Shown: positions 18,394-28,003, counted from the first letter of the stretch. The stretch: 64,000 bases of DNA from Terriglobia bacterium (GCA_009841225.1 VXMF01000024.1:48440-112439); one strand, 5' to 3'. Numbers and translations are program-made. The notes: generated from the letters alone by a model not told the origin.

Positions 18394-20338
18394 CGGAACT
18401 CCTCTCTTCTAGGATTCGACGATGGGTAAAGGGATAACTGGCGACGACCGCGCTGACGAGCGCCTGCATGCGGTACCCGTCGCCGGCGATTTCATGCATC
18501 AGCTCATCCACCACGATTTCGTCGTAGCCCTCCAACCTTCGGCCTAAGGCGTACGCTAGCAGTTTCTCCACGAGATTGCGAGCAAGATCGCCGATTCGTC
18601 CGGCGATTATGGCGTTGAGCTCCTTAGGGCCCGAAAAACGTTCTCCTCCCGGAAGCTCGCCCGCTGCATCAATCACCTCGCCATTGTCGTCCCGGTCGCG
18701 CCATCGGCCGATGGCGTCGAAGTTCTCCAGGCCGAACCCAATCGGGTCGAGCATTTGATGACAGTTCGCGCAGACGGGGTTCGTGCGGTGTAGCTCGGTG
18801 CGCTCACGCAGCGATAGGTTGGCGACTGTTGCCTGGTCCTGCTCGTCCAGTGCCGGAACGTTGGGAGGAGTGGCGGGCACGTGCTCTCCGAGCACCTGTT
18901 CCAGCACCCACACGCCGCGCTTGACCGCGCTGGTGCGGTTGGGGAAGGAGGTCGCCGCGAGAACTCCGGGCATTCTCAAGACTCCCCCGCGATTGCCATC
19001 GCCCAGCTGGACCCTCCGCATCTCGGATCCCGTCACAGTCTCTTCCAAGCCGTAGATCGAAGCCAGCATCCCGTTGAGATAGGTGTAATCGGCATCGACG
19101 AAATCGACGACGCTCCTGTTTTCACGCACGATGCTGTCGAAAAACAGGCGGGCTTCGTCATACATCGCCTCGCGCATTCCGTCGGTCATCTGCGGAAACA
19201 CCGCAGGATCAAAGACCTGGCTCTCCAAGCCGCCGACGCCAAGCCACTGTGCGCCAAACCCGTCAAATAGAGCGCGCGAGCGACGATCCAGCAGCAACCG
19301 TCTGACCTGCGCTTCGAGAATCTCTGGCTCATGCAGCGTCCCGCTATCGGCGAGGGCCGTCAGCTCGTCGTCGGGCATCGTGGCCCACAGCAAATAAGAC
19401 AAACGCGAAGCGAGTTGATAGTCATCCAGCGGAACGATGCCCGTGCTCGACGCGACTGTTCCAGCCGGAGTAATGAAGAGAAACTGGGGAGAAACGAGGA
19501 CGGCCTTGAGCATCAAGTGAAGCGACTGCTCGTAACCGAGGTCGCTCTGCATTCCCAACTCGAACGCTTCCACCAGTACATTTAGCTCCGTCTCGGCTGG
19601 AGGCCGGCGATAAGCCTTCCTCGCAAGGGATCGGGCGACTTCTCGCGCCGCTTCTCGGAAGCCTGTCTCCGGCGCAGCAGGTTCGCCGAATAGCCTCTTC
19701 TGGACTTCGGTGGGCGGGGCGTCTTCCGGTGCCACAATCCGATCCAACACCCGATCCGCGATCGCCAGATACTGCTCGAGCTGGAGAGGCGAAAGCGAAT
19801 TGAGATACCCCTCACCGCTGACTTCATCGGGCAGTCCGTCGGCTATCGACGGCTCGACGCCGAAGAGATCATGCAGGGTGTTGCCATATTCGGCCTTGGT
19901 CAGCCGCCGGATGACGAAACGCCCGGGATCCTTTTCGCTGAGGTACTTGAGCTTTCCGATCCAATCTGCGAACATCCGCCGATCCGCATCGCTCGGCTGG
20001 GGCGCGCCTTCCGGCGGCATGTCATGCGCCTTCACCTTGGCGACCGCTCTCTTCCACTGATCGTGAAAGGCGGCGTGACCTGGGGCCTTGAGCGCCGGCG
20101 AAAAATTTACCCCCGCTTGCGTGGGCCGCCTGTTCTGGTGGCACTGGATGCAATAGTCCTTGATGAACGGCGTTACGCGATCGCTAAAGTACGCTTCGGA
20201 ATCGGCGTTCAGCGCTTCATGGTCCGCGCCGCCGGTGTCGGCCCGCGCCTCGCAGGGCGAGACGAGACACAGGATCAGGGAAAAGCCCAAGAATACAGGA
20301 GCCTTCGAAACGCCCCGGATCAAGTTGCAAGGGGCCAT
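18371..20338 (-). CDS. Planctomycete-type multi-DUF haem protein (DUF1587/1592/1588/1585)
   Basis: 655 residues with a signal peptide ([20 protein letters not shown]). A cytochrome-like head contains [15 protein letters not shown] (CxxCH, residue ~62) and [14 protein letters not shown]. Then DUF1587 ([20 protein letters not shown]), DUF1595/DUF1592 ([36 protein letters not shown]), DUF1588 ([20 protein letters not shown] and [20 protein letters not shown] with a second CxxCH) and DUF1585 at the end. Periplasmic, probably haem-binding, function unknown. It is upstream of and translationally coupled to the DUF1552 gene. Confidence 0.92.
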
Positions 20339-20413
20339 GCTTCAACAGGGCCTCGGATGGCTACTCTCCGATTCGCAGAGTCGGATTGGCCATCTCTATG
20401 GTCTTGTCCGCCC

Positions 20414-20428
20414 TACCGTAGTACGGTA
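20414..20428. promoter_or_regulatory. Perfect 15-bp palindrome, possible operator
   Basis: TACCGTA-G-TACGGTA lies in the 156-bp gap between the divergent DUF1592 and amidase genes, a usual place for a shared operator. No regulator gene is adjacent. Confidence 0.35.
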
Positions 20429-20494
20429 TCGAGCATTTGCCGGGATGTCAATCTTGGCATCCCGACTCGGGTCGCGTTGTTAGCCTGTGAGTGT

Positions 20495-21892
20495 ATGTCC
20501 GAACTCACTGCCCTCGCAGCGACGCGGCTTGCGCAACTCGTCAATGGCAGAGAGGTTACCGCCACCGAAGTGGTCGAAGCCCATCTCGAACGAGCGAACG
20601 ACCTGAACCCGACGATCAACGCCATCACCGATCTCCAGGCGGGGAGCGCGCTGGAACAGGCATCCCAGGTGGATGAGGATGTACGTCGTGGCGGACCCCG
20701 ATGTAGCCTCGCGGGCGTTCCTGTCACCATCAAGAGCTCGATTGCTGTCAAGGGGTTCCGCCAAGAGTGCGGAACTAGGCTGCGCCTGGGTGAGGTAGCC
20801 CAGGCTGACGCGCCGCTTGTCGCGGACCTTAAGCGTGAGGGAGCCATAGTCCTCGGCACCACGAACGTGCCCGAATTCCTGATGGCTTACGAGACGGACA
20901 ACGGCATCTATGGCAGGACGAGATCCCCGCTGAATCTAGGCTTCACGCCCGGAGGCTCGAGCGGCGGTTGCTCGGCCGCGGTGGCGGGGCAGATCTCGGC
21001 TGGCAGCATCGGTAGTGATGCGGGCGGATCCGTGCGCGTGCCGGCGCACTTTTGCGGTCTCTACGGCTTCAAGCCCACTCCGGGCACGATTCCGCGCACT
21101 GGGCATTGGCCCGCAGTCGCGGGTCCTTCCGTATTGCTGGCAGGAGTCGGGCCACTCGCGCGGACTGCAACTGACCTTGCCGTGCTGACAGAGATAACGC
21201 GCAGCAATGGCTCGGACGACATCTCTTGCGTGCTGCAATTCGATCCGCCGTGGCATGACCCCAGTGTCATTCGGGTGGTCCGTGTCGGTTGGTTCGACCA
21301 TGCTTGGGACACGCCCGTGACCGCGGAGACGCGCGCTGCTGTCGCAACCGCTGTTGCTGCCATGCGCGAGCGCGGCTTCCAGATGGAGCGCATCGATCCG
21401 GTCGGCCTAGAGAGGGCCCCCGGCGTTTGGCGACTGATGTTCGGCAAGTGCCTCAGAACGCTGATCGAGGGATCTGTGCCGCAGGGCTACCGCCTTCATC
21501 CGCTTGCCTACGAGGCCATGGCACCAGACGCCGAATTCGCTGAGACAACCTACGAGGAGCTGCTACAGGGATGGGTCGCACAAGACCAGCTGCGCAACAG
21601 GTTCCGGAAGTTGATGGACCGTTATACATTCCTGCTATGCCCGGTTGCGTCAATACCGGCATTCCGCCACGGCGAGCGCCGCTGGATGATCGACGGCGAA
21701 CCGGTCACCTATCCGGGAGCCTTCGTCTACAGCCAGGTCTTCAACGTCCTTGGCGCCCCCGCGGCTACAATTCCGGTCAGCACCTCGAGCGAAGGCCTTC
21801 CGATCGGAGTGCAACTGGTGGGGCTACCCTACGACGACAGGTCGGTCATCACAGCAGTGGTGGAAGTGGCGGCGGCACTAGGGCAAGCCTGA
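20495..21892 (+). CDS. Amidase-signature family amidohydrolase
   Basis: 465 residues from ATG 20495. The frame is open far upstream, but that portion overlaps the opposite-strand DUF1592 gene and carries no amidase sequence. The signature is intact: PVTIKSSIAVKG (catalytic Lys), TPGGSSGGCSAAVAGQI and GSIGSDAGGSVRVPAHFCG (the cis-Ser and nucleophile Ser). The C-terminal part matches amidases and Glu-tRNA(Gln) amidotransferase subunit A-like proteins, ending with APAATIPVSTSSEGLPIGVQLVG. No GatB/GatC genes are adjacent, so it is probably a stand-alone amidase for a small amide rather than GatA. Cytosolic. Substrate unknown. Confidence 0.88.
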   Translation: MSELTALAATRLAQLVNGREVTATEVVEAHLERANDLNPTINAITDLQAGSALEQASQVDEDVRRGGPRCSLAGVPVTIKSSIAVKGFRQECGTRLRLGEVAQADAPLVADLKREGAIVLGTTNVPEFLMAYETDNGIYGRTRSPLNLGFTPGGSSGGCSAAVAGQISAGSIGSDAGGSVRVPAHFCGLYGFKPTPGTIPRTGHWPAVAGPSVLLAGVGPLARTATDLAVLTEITRSNGSDDISCVLQFDPPWHDPSVIRVVRVGWFDHAWDTPVTAETRAAVATAVAAMRERGFQMERIDPVGLERAPGVWRLMFGKCLRTLIEGSVPQGYRLHPLAYEAMAPDAEFAETTYEELLQGWVAQDQLRNRFRKLMDRYTFLLCPVASIPAFRHGERRWMIDGEPVTYPGAFVYSQVFNVLGAPAATIPVSTSSEGLPIGVQLVGLPYDDRSVITAVVEVAAALGQA

Positions 21893-21900
21893 AGAGAAGC

Positions 21901-21923
21901 TGGCCGCCACTCAAGCGCGGCCA
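21901..21923. terminator. Candidate bidirectional terminator hairpin
   Basis: TGGCCGC-nine bases-GCGGCCA, a seven-pair GC-rich stem spanning the 18-bp gap between the convergent amidase and efp genes and the efp stop codon. No long T-tract. Confidence 0.35.
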
Positions 21924-22471
21924 AGGTAGCTGCCATCCGCGGTGTTGACGCGGATCGACTCGCCTTCCTTGATGAATTGCGGCACCTGCACAACCAGCCC
22001 CGTCTCAGTCTTGGCCGGCTTGGTGACGTTGGTCACGGTAGCACTCTTGATGGCCGGCTCGGTCTCGACGACTTCCAAATCGACGGCTGCGGGAAGGTCT
22101 AGGTTGAACGGCACGCCGTCCATGAACTGCACCCTTACCACCGTGTCGGGAATCATGTAGTTCACTTGGCTGCCAAGTTGCGCCGCCGAGAGTTCAATCT
22201 GCTCGTAGTTTTCGGTGTTCATCAGGTGATAGCTGCCACCATCGGCATACAGGTACTGCATCTCCTGCGACTCGAGCATGACCTTCGGCACAAAGTCTTC
22301 CGAGGCGAACTTCAATTCCACCATCGCGCCCGAGCGATGGTTGCGCATCTTCGCCTGGACGAAGCCCCGCTTGTTGCCCGGCGTCCTGTGTTCGGTCTTG
22401 TGGATGGTGCAGATGTCGCCGTTGTAGCGAATCACCATGCCCGGACGCAGTTGCGTGGCTTGTACGTTCAA
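21911..22471 (-). CDS. efp: Elongation factor P
   Basis: 186 residues, the normal EF-P length, three OB-like domains. EF-P rescues ribosomes stalled at polyproline. Start is TTG 22471: AAGGGGG lies about eight bases upstream and the protein then begins NVQATQLRPGMVIRYNGDICTI as in the family. The domain I loop reads TPGNKRGFVQAKMRN, so the tip residue that is Lys or Arg in modified EF-Ps is Asn33. No epmA/epmB/earP genes are nearby. The end TADGSYLGRA matches the C-terminal EF-P signature. It is the downstream neighbour of sppA on the same strand, 105 bp apart. Confidence 0.95.
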   Translation of the reverse strand: MNVQATQLRPGMVIRYNGDICTIHKTEHRTPGNKRGFVQAKMRNHRSGAMVELKFASEDFVPKVMLESQEMQYLYADGGSYHLMNTENYEQIELSAAQLGSQVNYMIPDTVVRVQFMDGVPFNLDLPAAVDLEVVETEPAIKSATVTNVTKPAKTETGLVVQVPQFIKEGESIRVNTADGSYLGRA

Positions 22472-22576
22472 GTCGTGTCCCCCTTGCGGCCGTACCGGTG
22501 ACGCTCCGGCACCCTACCGTGCCATTGTATCGTTGGACCCGGCAGCCCCCGGAGCGCCGTTTTCCGAACCGAGCGC

Positions 22577-24340
22577 CTACTGCACCGATATCTCGAACGG
22601 TGCCATGTACATGGCGCCGTCGCTCAGTCTACTGGCGATACGTTCCAAATCCTCGGCAGCCCGGCTGGCGGCACGGAAGTTCCGCGGCACGAGCAGGCGA
22701 GCGGCCGCAGCCGAGAGATCGCCGGACATCAACGACTCCAGCATGGATCGCCGCTCGGGATAGGTGACGATCCTAACCGTCTCGTCGGGATCGATCTCGG
22801 CGATCTCCTTCACTCGCTCCACTGCATCCAAATAGCCGCCCAGTGAGTCTACGAGTCCGTTCCGCTCAGCTTGCGCGCCGATCCAGACCCGTCCTTCGGC
22901 CAACTCGGCTATTGACTCGGCATCATCGCCGCGGCCCTCGGCGACCCGATTGACAAAGGTCTCATAGATCGAGTCGACGTATCCGCGCAGCTTCTCCCGC
23001 TCGGCGCTGGTCATAGGACCGTAGTCCGATTCGATTGCGGTGAACTTCCCGCGGCTGAGGATCTCCTTCGTAATGCCGAGTTTGTTGTACAGGTCGCGCA
23101 GATTTAGCCGGATCGTGAAGACACCGATCGAGCCGGTGTACGTTCCCGGATAGGCCACGATCGGCACATCGGGCACTGCGGCTATGTAGTAGCCGCCTGA
23201 AGCAGCAACGTTCGCCATGGAAACGACCATTGGCTTCTCCTGTCCCAAACGGCGCACCGCGTGGAGCATTTGCTCCGATGCGATGGCGTCGCCGCCCGGC
23301 GAGTCGATGCGCAGGACCACCGCGTCGATGCTCTCGTCCTCGCGAATGGAATCGATTTGCGCTATGAAGTCGGCCGATGCGAGAGTGCCGGACGGACCCC
23401 CGAAAGGCGCCGGATTGGAGCGACCGCTATAGATCGTCCCCGAAGCATGCACCATCGCGATCTTCGGGCCACCAGAACGGCGGCTGGCCGACTCCCTGGC
23501 GTATGTCGAGATCGCGACGCGATCAATCTCCTCGACTTCGACGGCCTCGCTGAGTTCCTCGTAGAATTCGTCCTTGTACAGGACCGCATCGCTGAGGCCG
23601 TGCTCGCGAGCCTCCGCTGCCGCGAACGGCCCTTGGTCCATCACAGCCCGCCAGTGCGTCGCATCCTGGCCGCGCCCGTCGGCGATGCCTTCGAGCAACT
23701 GGCCGTAGAACTCGTCGAGCATCTCGTCCAGCACTTGGTGCCACTCCGGTGACATCTCTTCGCGCGAGTACGGCTCGCCAGCGCTCTTGTATCGGCCGGT
23801 GCGGATCACATCCGCTTCCACCCCCAGCTTGTCCAGCGCGCCCTTGAAGAACATGATCTCCAGGCGCAGTCCACTCAGCGAAAGGTAGCTCTCGGGCTGG
23901 ATCACGACGCGATCGGCAATCGCAGCGATGTAGTAGTCCTCGCGGCCCGCCAATTCCAGAAACGCCCAGACCGGCTTGCCAGACTCCTTGAACGCTTCGA
24001 TCGCCCAGCGCAGTTCCTGCGCCTTGGCCCAGCCCGCGTACGATCCATCGCACTGCAGGACCAAGGCCTTGATGCGGTCATCTTCGGCAGCCCGGCGAAT
24101 CGCCCGGACCTGGTCGAAGAGAGTGGCTTTTCCCACGCTGTCGAAGGTCAGATAGTCGGGCAGATCCCAGTCGATGTACTCGGGGATGTCCCCGCTTAGC
24201 GCTACCACGACGGCCGAGTCCGGCCCAATCTCGGTGGCATCGCTCCGGGAGATCACCAGGGCTAGCAAGACCAAAAAGCCGAAGCCCGCCACGACTGCGA
24301 GCGCGATGCCGGCCAGCACACCCTTAACGAATTGACTCAT
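22577..24340 (-). CDS. sppA: Signal peptide peptidase SppA, 67-kDa type
   Basis: 587 residues from ATG 24340 (an in-frame ATG 24361 is possible). An N-terminal membrane anchor (VLAGIALAVVAGFGFLVLLALV) is followed by two SppA (S49) domains, the long E. coli-like form. Catalytic Lys lies in RTGRYKSAGEPYSREE (first domain) and the Ser in DSPGGDAIASEQ (second domain), with VSMANVAASGGYYIAA downstream. The enzyme sits in the cytoplasmic membrane and degrades cleaved signal peptides, a plausible need for this Tat/Sec-rich region. It follows the two pseudopilin genes on the same strand (113 bp). Confidence 0.93.
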   Translation of the reverse strand: MSQFVKGVLAGIALAVVAGFGFLVLLALVISRSDATEIGPDSAVVVALSGDIPEYIDWDLPDYLTFDSVGKATLFDQVRAIRRAAEDDRIKALVLQCDGSYAGWAKAQELRWAIEAFKESGKPVWAFLELAGREDYYIAAIADRVVIQPESYLSLSGLRLEIMFFKGALDKLGVEADVIRTGRYKSAGEPYSREEMSPEWHQVLDEMLDEFYGQLLEGIADGRGQDATHWRAVMDQGPFAAAEAREHGLSDAVLYKDEFYEELSEAVEVEEIDRVAISTYARESASRRSGGPKIAMVHASGTIYSGRSNPAPFGGPSGTLASADFIAQIDSIREDESIDAVVLRIDSPGGDAIASEQMLHAVRRLGQEKPMVVSMANVAASGGYYIAAVPDVPIVAYPGTYTGSIGVFTIRLNLRDLYNKLGITKEILSRGKFTAIESDYGPMTSAEREKLRGYVDSIYETFVNRVAEGRGDDAESIAELAEGRVWIGAQAERNGLVDSLGGYLDAVERVKEIAEIDPDETVRIVTYPERRSMLESLMSGDLSAAAARLLVPRNFRAASRAAEDLERIASRLSDGAMYMAPFEISVQ

Positions 24341-24453
24341 TGCCGCCTCCGCATGGCTCATTGTACAAACGGCCTGCTTCGGGCATTCCCCGACCGTGCC
24401 CGCACGCGCAGCCGGCCACGGTGGTCACCGCGGCGCGCGCATCGGAGCTCCCG

Positions 24454-24858
24454 CTACCACTCGTTGTAGGGAGTGCCCGCCAGTGATGTCTTGTCCGAGC
24501 CGCTGCGCACATCGAAGAGGCCTGACTCGCCGGTCGGTCCGGTCTCGTTAATCAACTCCCAGGTTTCGCGAGAATTGGTGATCGGATCGATCGGAATTTC
24601 GCGCAGGTAGCCCTCGTCAACTAGGTCCGCGAGCGATTGGGGCGGCGTTTCCTTGTCGTATGTGTACTGGTCGATCACCGATCGGATAGTGAGCAAGTTC
24701 GAGCGAAGCACGCTTTCTCTCGCCCTGACGATCGCCGAAGAGTAGAACGGAACGGCGATCGACACGATCGTGACGATGATCGTCAGCACGACCATCATCT
24801 CCAAGAGAGTAAATCCCGCACGAGAGTCGGCGGGAGGAGCCGGTGCATCACCTACCAT
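24454..24858 (-). CDS. Type II secretion pseudopilin (GspG-like)
   Basis: 134 residues. A class III prepilin motif RAG|FTLLEMMVVLTIIVTIVSIAVPFY is preceded by a 14-residue leader and keeps Glu at +5. The C-terminal part with IDQYTYDKETPPQSLADLVDEGYL and IPIDPITNSRETWELI resembles GspG/major pseudopilin, with a conserved SGSDKTSLAGTPYNEW end. It overlaps the upstream pseudopilin gene by 7 bp (24852-24858), so the two are co-translated. Located after a secretin gene. Forms a periplasmic pseudopilus or an acidobacterial variant of it; the ATPase and inner-membrane platform genes are not in this window. Confidence 0.9.
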   Translation of the reverse strand: MVGDAPAPPADSRAGFTLLEMMVVLTIIVTIVSIAVPFYSSAIVRARESVLRSNLLTIRSVIDQYTYDKETPPQSLADLVDEGYLREIPIDPITNSRETWELINETGPTGESGLFDVRSGSDKTSLAGTPYNEW

Positions 24859-25589
24859 TCGCCGTACCTCGTGCCATCGAGCGCAATGCCCTGGCTCAGC
24901 GAGTAGACGTCAAACACGTTGCGGCCGCTCCAGCTCCGCCCCTCCGGACGGTCCGACACCGAGAGCAGCCCCCATTCGCTCCTCCCGGTCATCGGGTCCA
25001 CTGGAATCGAGCGCAAGAAGCGGATGGCACGCGGCTCGTCGTCGTCCCGCGCCAGCGGATCCTCGGGCATGCTGCCAAATTCGCCTTGCTGGGAGCGATC
25101 GCTCCCGAACGCGCCGCCGCTGCCGATCTGGGACCCGGTCGGGCGTCGCGATCCGATCCCGCCCATGGGATTCGGACGGGTTCCGAGCGACCGCGAGGGT
25201 TCTAGGCCGATGCCGGGCATGCCCGAGTCCAGCCCGCCAGTCGGCAATCCGCCGGCCATCGGGCCCACTTCGACGCCTTCGACCAGTTCTTCCAAGCTCG
25301 TGGGATAGCCGTGGTTGTCGGGGTCTAGTTGGCCTAGCCTGCCTTTGTCCGCCATGTCCTTGTAGCGGTCGATAGCTACGCGGATCTCGGTCAGCGCCGA
25401 GCGCAGGCGGCGCTCCTTTTCTCTCTGGACCTTGACCCGCGCCACGGGCACCGCCATCGTGGAAAGGATCAGCATCAGGCTGAACGCGACGATCAGTTCG
25501 ATCAGTGTGAGGCCGGCCTCGCTCGAGCTCGGCGCAAGCTGCCGCGCCACTCGTCGCGTCCAGCGCCCGGTCCCTCGCTGCGCGTCCAT
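24852..25589 (-). CDS. GspG-like pseudopilin with Gly/Ser-rich insert
   Basis: 245 residues. The prepilin site is SEAG|LTLIELIVAFSLMLIL, with Leu in place of the usual Phe at +1 and Glu at +5. The core (REKERRLRSALTEIRVAIDRYKDMADKGRLG..., ENPDP-like GYPTSLEELVEGV, and FLRSIPVDPMTG) matches GspG, but about 75 residues rich in Gly, Ser, Pro and Arg (about 115-185) are inserted before IRFLRS. Ends ALDGTRYGEW, parallel to GTPYNEW in the next gene, so the pair arose by duplication. It overlaps the following gene by 7 bp and begins 5 bp after the secretin gene. Confidence 0.87.
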   Translation of the reverse strand: MDAQRGTGRWTRRVARQLAPSSSEAGLTLIELIVAFSLMLILSTMAVPVARVKVQREKERRLRSALTEIRVAIDRYKDMADKGRLGQLDPDNHGYPTSLEELVEGVEVGPMAGGLPTGGLDSGMPGIGLEPSRSLGTRPNPMGGIGSRRPTGSQIGSGGAFGSDRSQQGEFGSMPEDPLARDDDEPRAIRFLRSIPVDPMTGRSEWGLLSVSDRPEGRSWSGRNVFDVYSLSQGIALDGTRYGEW

Positions 25590-25594
25590 AGCCC

Positions 25595-28003
25595 CTATTC
25601 GACTGAGATCTCAGCTTCCAGCGGCTCCACATCCAAGGTCCGGTTGGATGCGTCGCGCGGCGCATTCGCGCTTACCCGGAGCTCTGCCGTGCCGGGTGCG
25701 AGCCCTTCGAACGTCAGCGTGACGAGCACGCCGTCGCCATCGGCGCCGCCTGCGCCGGGAAAACGCGAGATGTTGACAGCCGCCAGCCCGTTGGCGTGCC
25801 TGATACTGCGCGAGAAAATGATGTCGCTGGCATCATCGCCGGCGAGGAACGGCCCCTTTTCGATCCCTACCAGGCGCAACTTCTCGCGATCGTACTGAAT
25901 GCGCAAGGGCATGCTGGCCAGTTCGACGGCATCCCCGACCAGCAAGGAGAGGGTCACCCGCTGGTCGACCGGAATCACTGCCATCTCCGGCTCCAAGCCC
26001 AGCCGTGGCCCCTGAGGGGCCGGCACCTCGGCGGAGACGGGATCTTCGGGACGACCGGGCTGGGGCTCGGGCGCATCGGGCGTAGGCGCGGCCTGCCCGG
26101 GGTCGTCAGGTGGCTGCGGCTCGGCCGGCTCCGGTTCAGGTTGGGGCGCGGCAGGGTCCGGTGTCGGCGCTTGCTCGGAGGGAGCTGCGACAGCGTCACC
26201 GGGACCCACCCCCAGCGCGGGCTGGCCGTTGCCCTGCTGCTCGTAGCGCAGCTCGAACTTCTGGTCCGTTCCGGAGGCGATCGTCCGCAAGTTGCTCTGT
26301 TCGATTCCCGGCATCCGCACGATATGAGGTATGAGAACCAGCAGGATCTCGCTCTCCGAGCGCTGCACGTCTTCATCGCTGAAGAGCTTGCCGATCACGG
26401 GAATCTCGCCGAGGAACGGCACGCCAGCCCTGGTCTTGAATATCTGTGACTGGTTCAGGCCGCCAATGACGCTGGCCTCCCCTTCCTGCACGCGGATATC
26501 GTGCTGGATCGTGCGCTGGCCGATGACAGGCTGCGAGATTCCCCCGATGTCAACGAAATCGCGCACATTGGAGATCTCGACTTCGACATGCATCGAGACG
26601 TCGCGGTTCGCATGGATCTTGGGAGTCAACGAGACGTTCACGCCGACATCGGTGTAGGTGAACTGGGTGTTCACCAATGGATTGATGCCCACGCCGCCGA
26701 CTCCGGGCTGGAAGCTGCCGGTGGCGATCGGGATGCGGTCGCCGATGCGCAGGTCCGCCTGGTGGTTGTCAGCGGTGCGCACCCTTGGGGACTGCAGCAA
26801 TTCCGTTTGCGAATTGCTGAATAGCGCCGTGAGCTGGAAGCCGGGCAACACGGTCGACCAACTACCCACGCCGACATCGCCGAAGCGATTCAGAGCGATC
26901 CCGCCAGCAGAATCGGCCCCGGTGTAGCCGATCGGGAACTGCAAGCCCTTGCCACCCGGCGAGGTCGGCGCGAGGCCGAGCGTGCGCTTGGTGGACTTGC
27001 TGGTCTCCAGCACCAGCACGTCGACAACCACCTCGGGCTTGGGCTTGTCCATGTCGTGGACGATCTTCTCGGCAATGGCGACCTTGGAACGGCTGCCGCG
27101 GATCACGAGAGCGTTCATGGAGGCCACTGTGAACAGTCGCCGCAGATCAGTCACTCCCCGGATCGCGGTCGACACCTCGGCGAGGTCCTGCTGGGTCGAG
27201 AGGTTCGTCAGGTAGACTGTCTTGATCACCTCGTCTTCGAATTCCCGCCGCTTGTTGGGGTTGTCGTTGGCCACCATCACCGTGTTGTGCGTGACGGTCT
27301 TCCAGAACGCTTTCGCGAGCAGGCCGACGTAGTCCAGAGCTTCCGGCAGGGTGGCATTGCGGATCTCGATCTCGACCTCGCTGTCGGAAAAGTCGGGGTC
27401 GAACAGCACGTTGATCCCGGCGAGCTTGCCGATGGTCTCGAAGACGACTTTCGATTGCTCCTTCAGCATCAGGTTGATCGGCTCGGTGGAGAGCGGCACG
27501 AGATCGGCAGGCGCGGTGATCGACCCGACCATTTGCGCCCGTTCGAACCGGGCCTCTTCAAGCGCGCTCTGCCCTACCGCCGGGGGCGCCTCCCCTGTTG
27601 CCGCAAGCGCATCCCGCTGCTCGATCAGCTCGATGGTCCTACGCCGCTCTTGCGCGGCGACGCTGGAGGCGGGGTCAATGGCGAACGCCCGCTCGAACTC
27701 GGTCAGTGCCTCTTCGAGCAGTCCCTGTTGGCGCAGGTCCAGACCCACGCTCACGTGAGCCTGTCCGGCCACGAAGCGCATCCGGCGCTCGGCCAGCGTA
27801 AAGCGGCTGTCGCGCGGCGACTCCTGGCTGGCCAGGCTGTACATTTCCAGCGCCTTGTCGAAATCGCCCGCCGCCTCCGCCGCGACGCCCCGGCTGTACA
27901 GGCCCCTTGCCTTGCGAGAAGCCGCGGCGGCCGCGTCGACCGACATGAGCGCCACGAGCAGCACCGCCACCGCGCCCAAGCGGCCCCGGCGTATTGGTGG
28001 CAT
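25595..28003 (-). CDS. TPR - secretin - cohesin fusion (type II/IV secretion-like outer-membrane channel)
   Basis: 802 residues from ATG 28003 (28030 is an alternative start). Signal peptide LGAVAVLLVALMSVDAAAA; TPR-like helices at about 40-130 (GLYSRGVAAEAAGDFDKALE, EEALTEFERAFAIDPAS); secretin N-domains (LKEQSKVVFETIGKLAGINV, and INALV-type ASMNALVIRGSRSKV); the secretin C-terminal channel (SPRVRTADNHQADLRIGDRI, VIGGLNQSQIF, VPFLGEIPVIGKLFSDEDVQ, EILLVLIPHIV); a proline-rich linker (about 625-680); and a C-terminal cohesin-like domain (EMAVIPVDQRVTLSLLVGDA ... EAEISVE). Secretins form outer-membrane pores. The cohesin at the end of the channel protein is a lineage-specific addition. Divergent from smpB (75-bp gap), so promoters lie between. 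Confidence 0.9.
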   Translation of the reverse strand: MPPIRRGRLGAVAVLLVALMSVDAAAAASRKARGLYSRGVAAEAAGDFDKALEMYSLASQESPRDSRFTLAERRMRFVAGQAHVSVGLDLRQQGLLEEALTEFERAFAIDPASSVAAQERRRTIELIEQRDALAATGEAPPAVGQSALEEARFERAQMVGSITAPADLVPLSTEPINLMLKEQSKVVFETIGKLAGINVLFDPDFSDSEVEIEIRNATLPEALDYVGLLAKAFWKTVTHNTVMVANDNPNKRREFEDEVIKTVYLTNLSTQQDLAEVSTAIRGVTDLRRLFTVASMNALVIRGSRSKVAIAEKIVHDMDKPKPEVVVDVLVLETSKSTKRTLGLAPTSPGGKGLQFPIGYTGADSAGGIALNRFGDVGVGSWSTVLPGFQLTALFSNSQTELLQSPRVRTADNHQADLRIGDRIPIATGSFQPGVGGVGINPLVNTQFTYTDVGVNVSLTPKIHANRDVSMHVEVEISNVRDFVDIGGISQPVIGQRTIQHDIRVQEGEASVIGGLNQSQIFKTRAGVPFLGEIPVIGKLFSDEDVQRSESEILLVLIPHIVRMPGIEQSNLRTIASGTDQKFELRYEQQGNGQPALGVGPGDAVAAPSEQAPTPDPAAPQPEPEPAEPQPPDDPGQAAPTPDAPEPQPGRPEDPVSAEVPAPQGPRLGLEPEMAVIPVDQRVTLSLLVGDAVELASMPLRIQYDREKLRLVGIEKGPFLAGDDASDIIFSRSIRHANGLAAVNISRFPGAGGADGDGVLVTLTFEGLAPGTAELRVSANAPRDASNRTLDVEPLEAEISVE

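Noticed and set aside
19871..20494. Possible N-terminal extension of the amidase
   Set aside because: Opposite to the DUF1592 gene and lacks any amidase sequence; the ATG at 20495 begins the family start.
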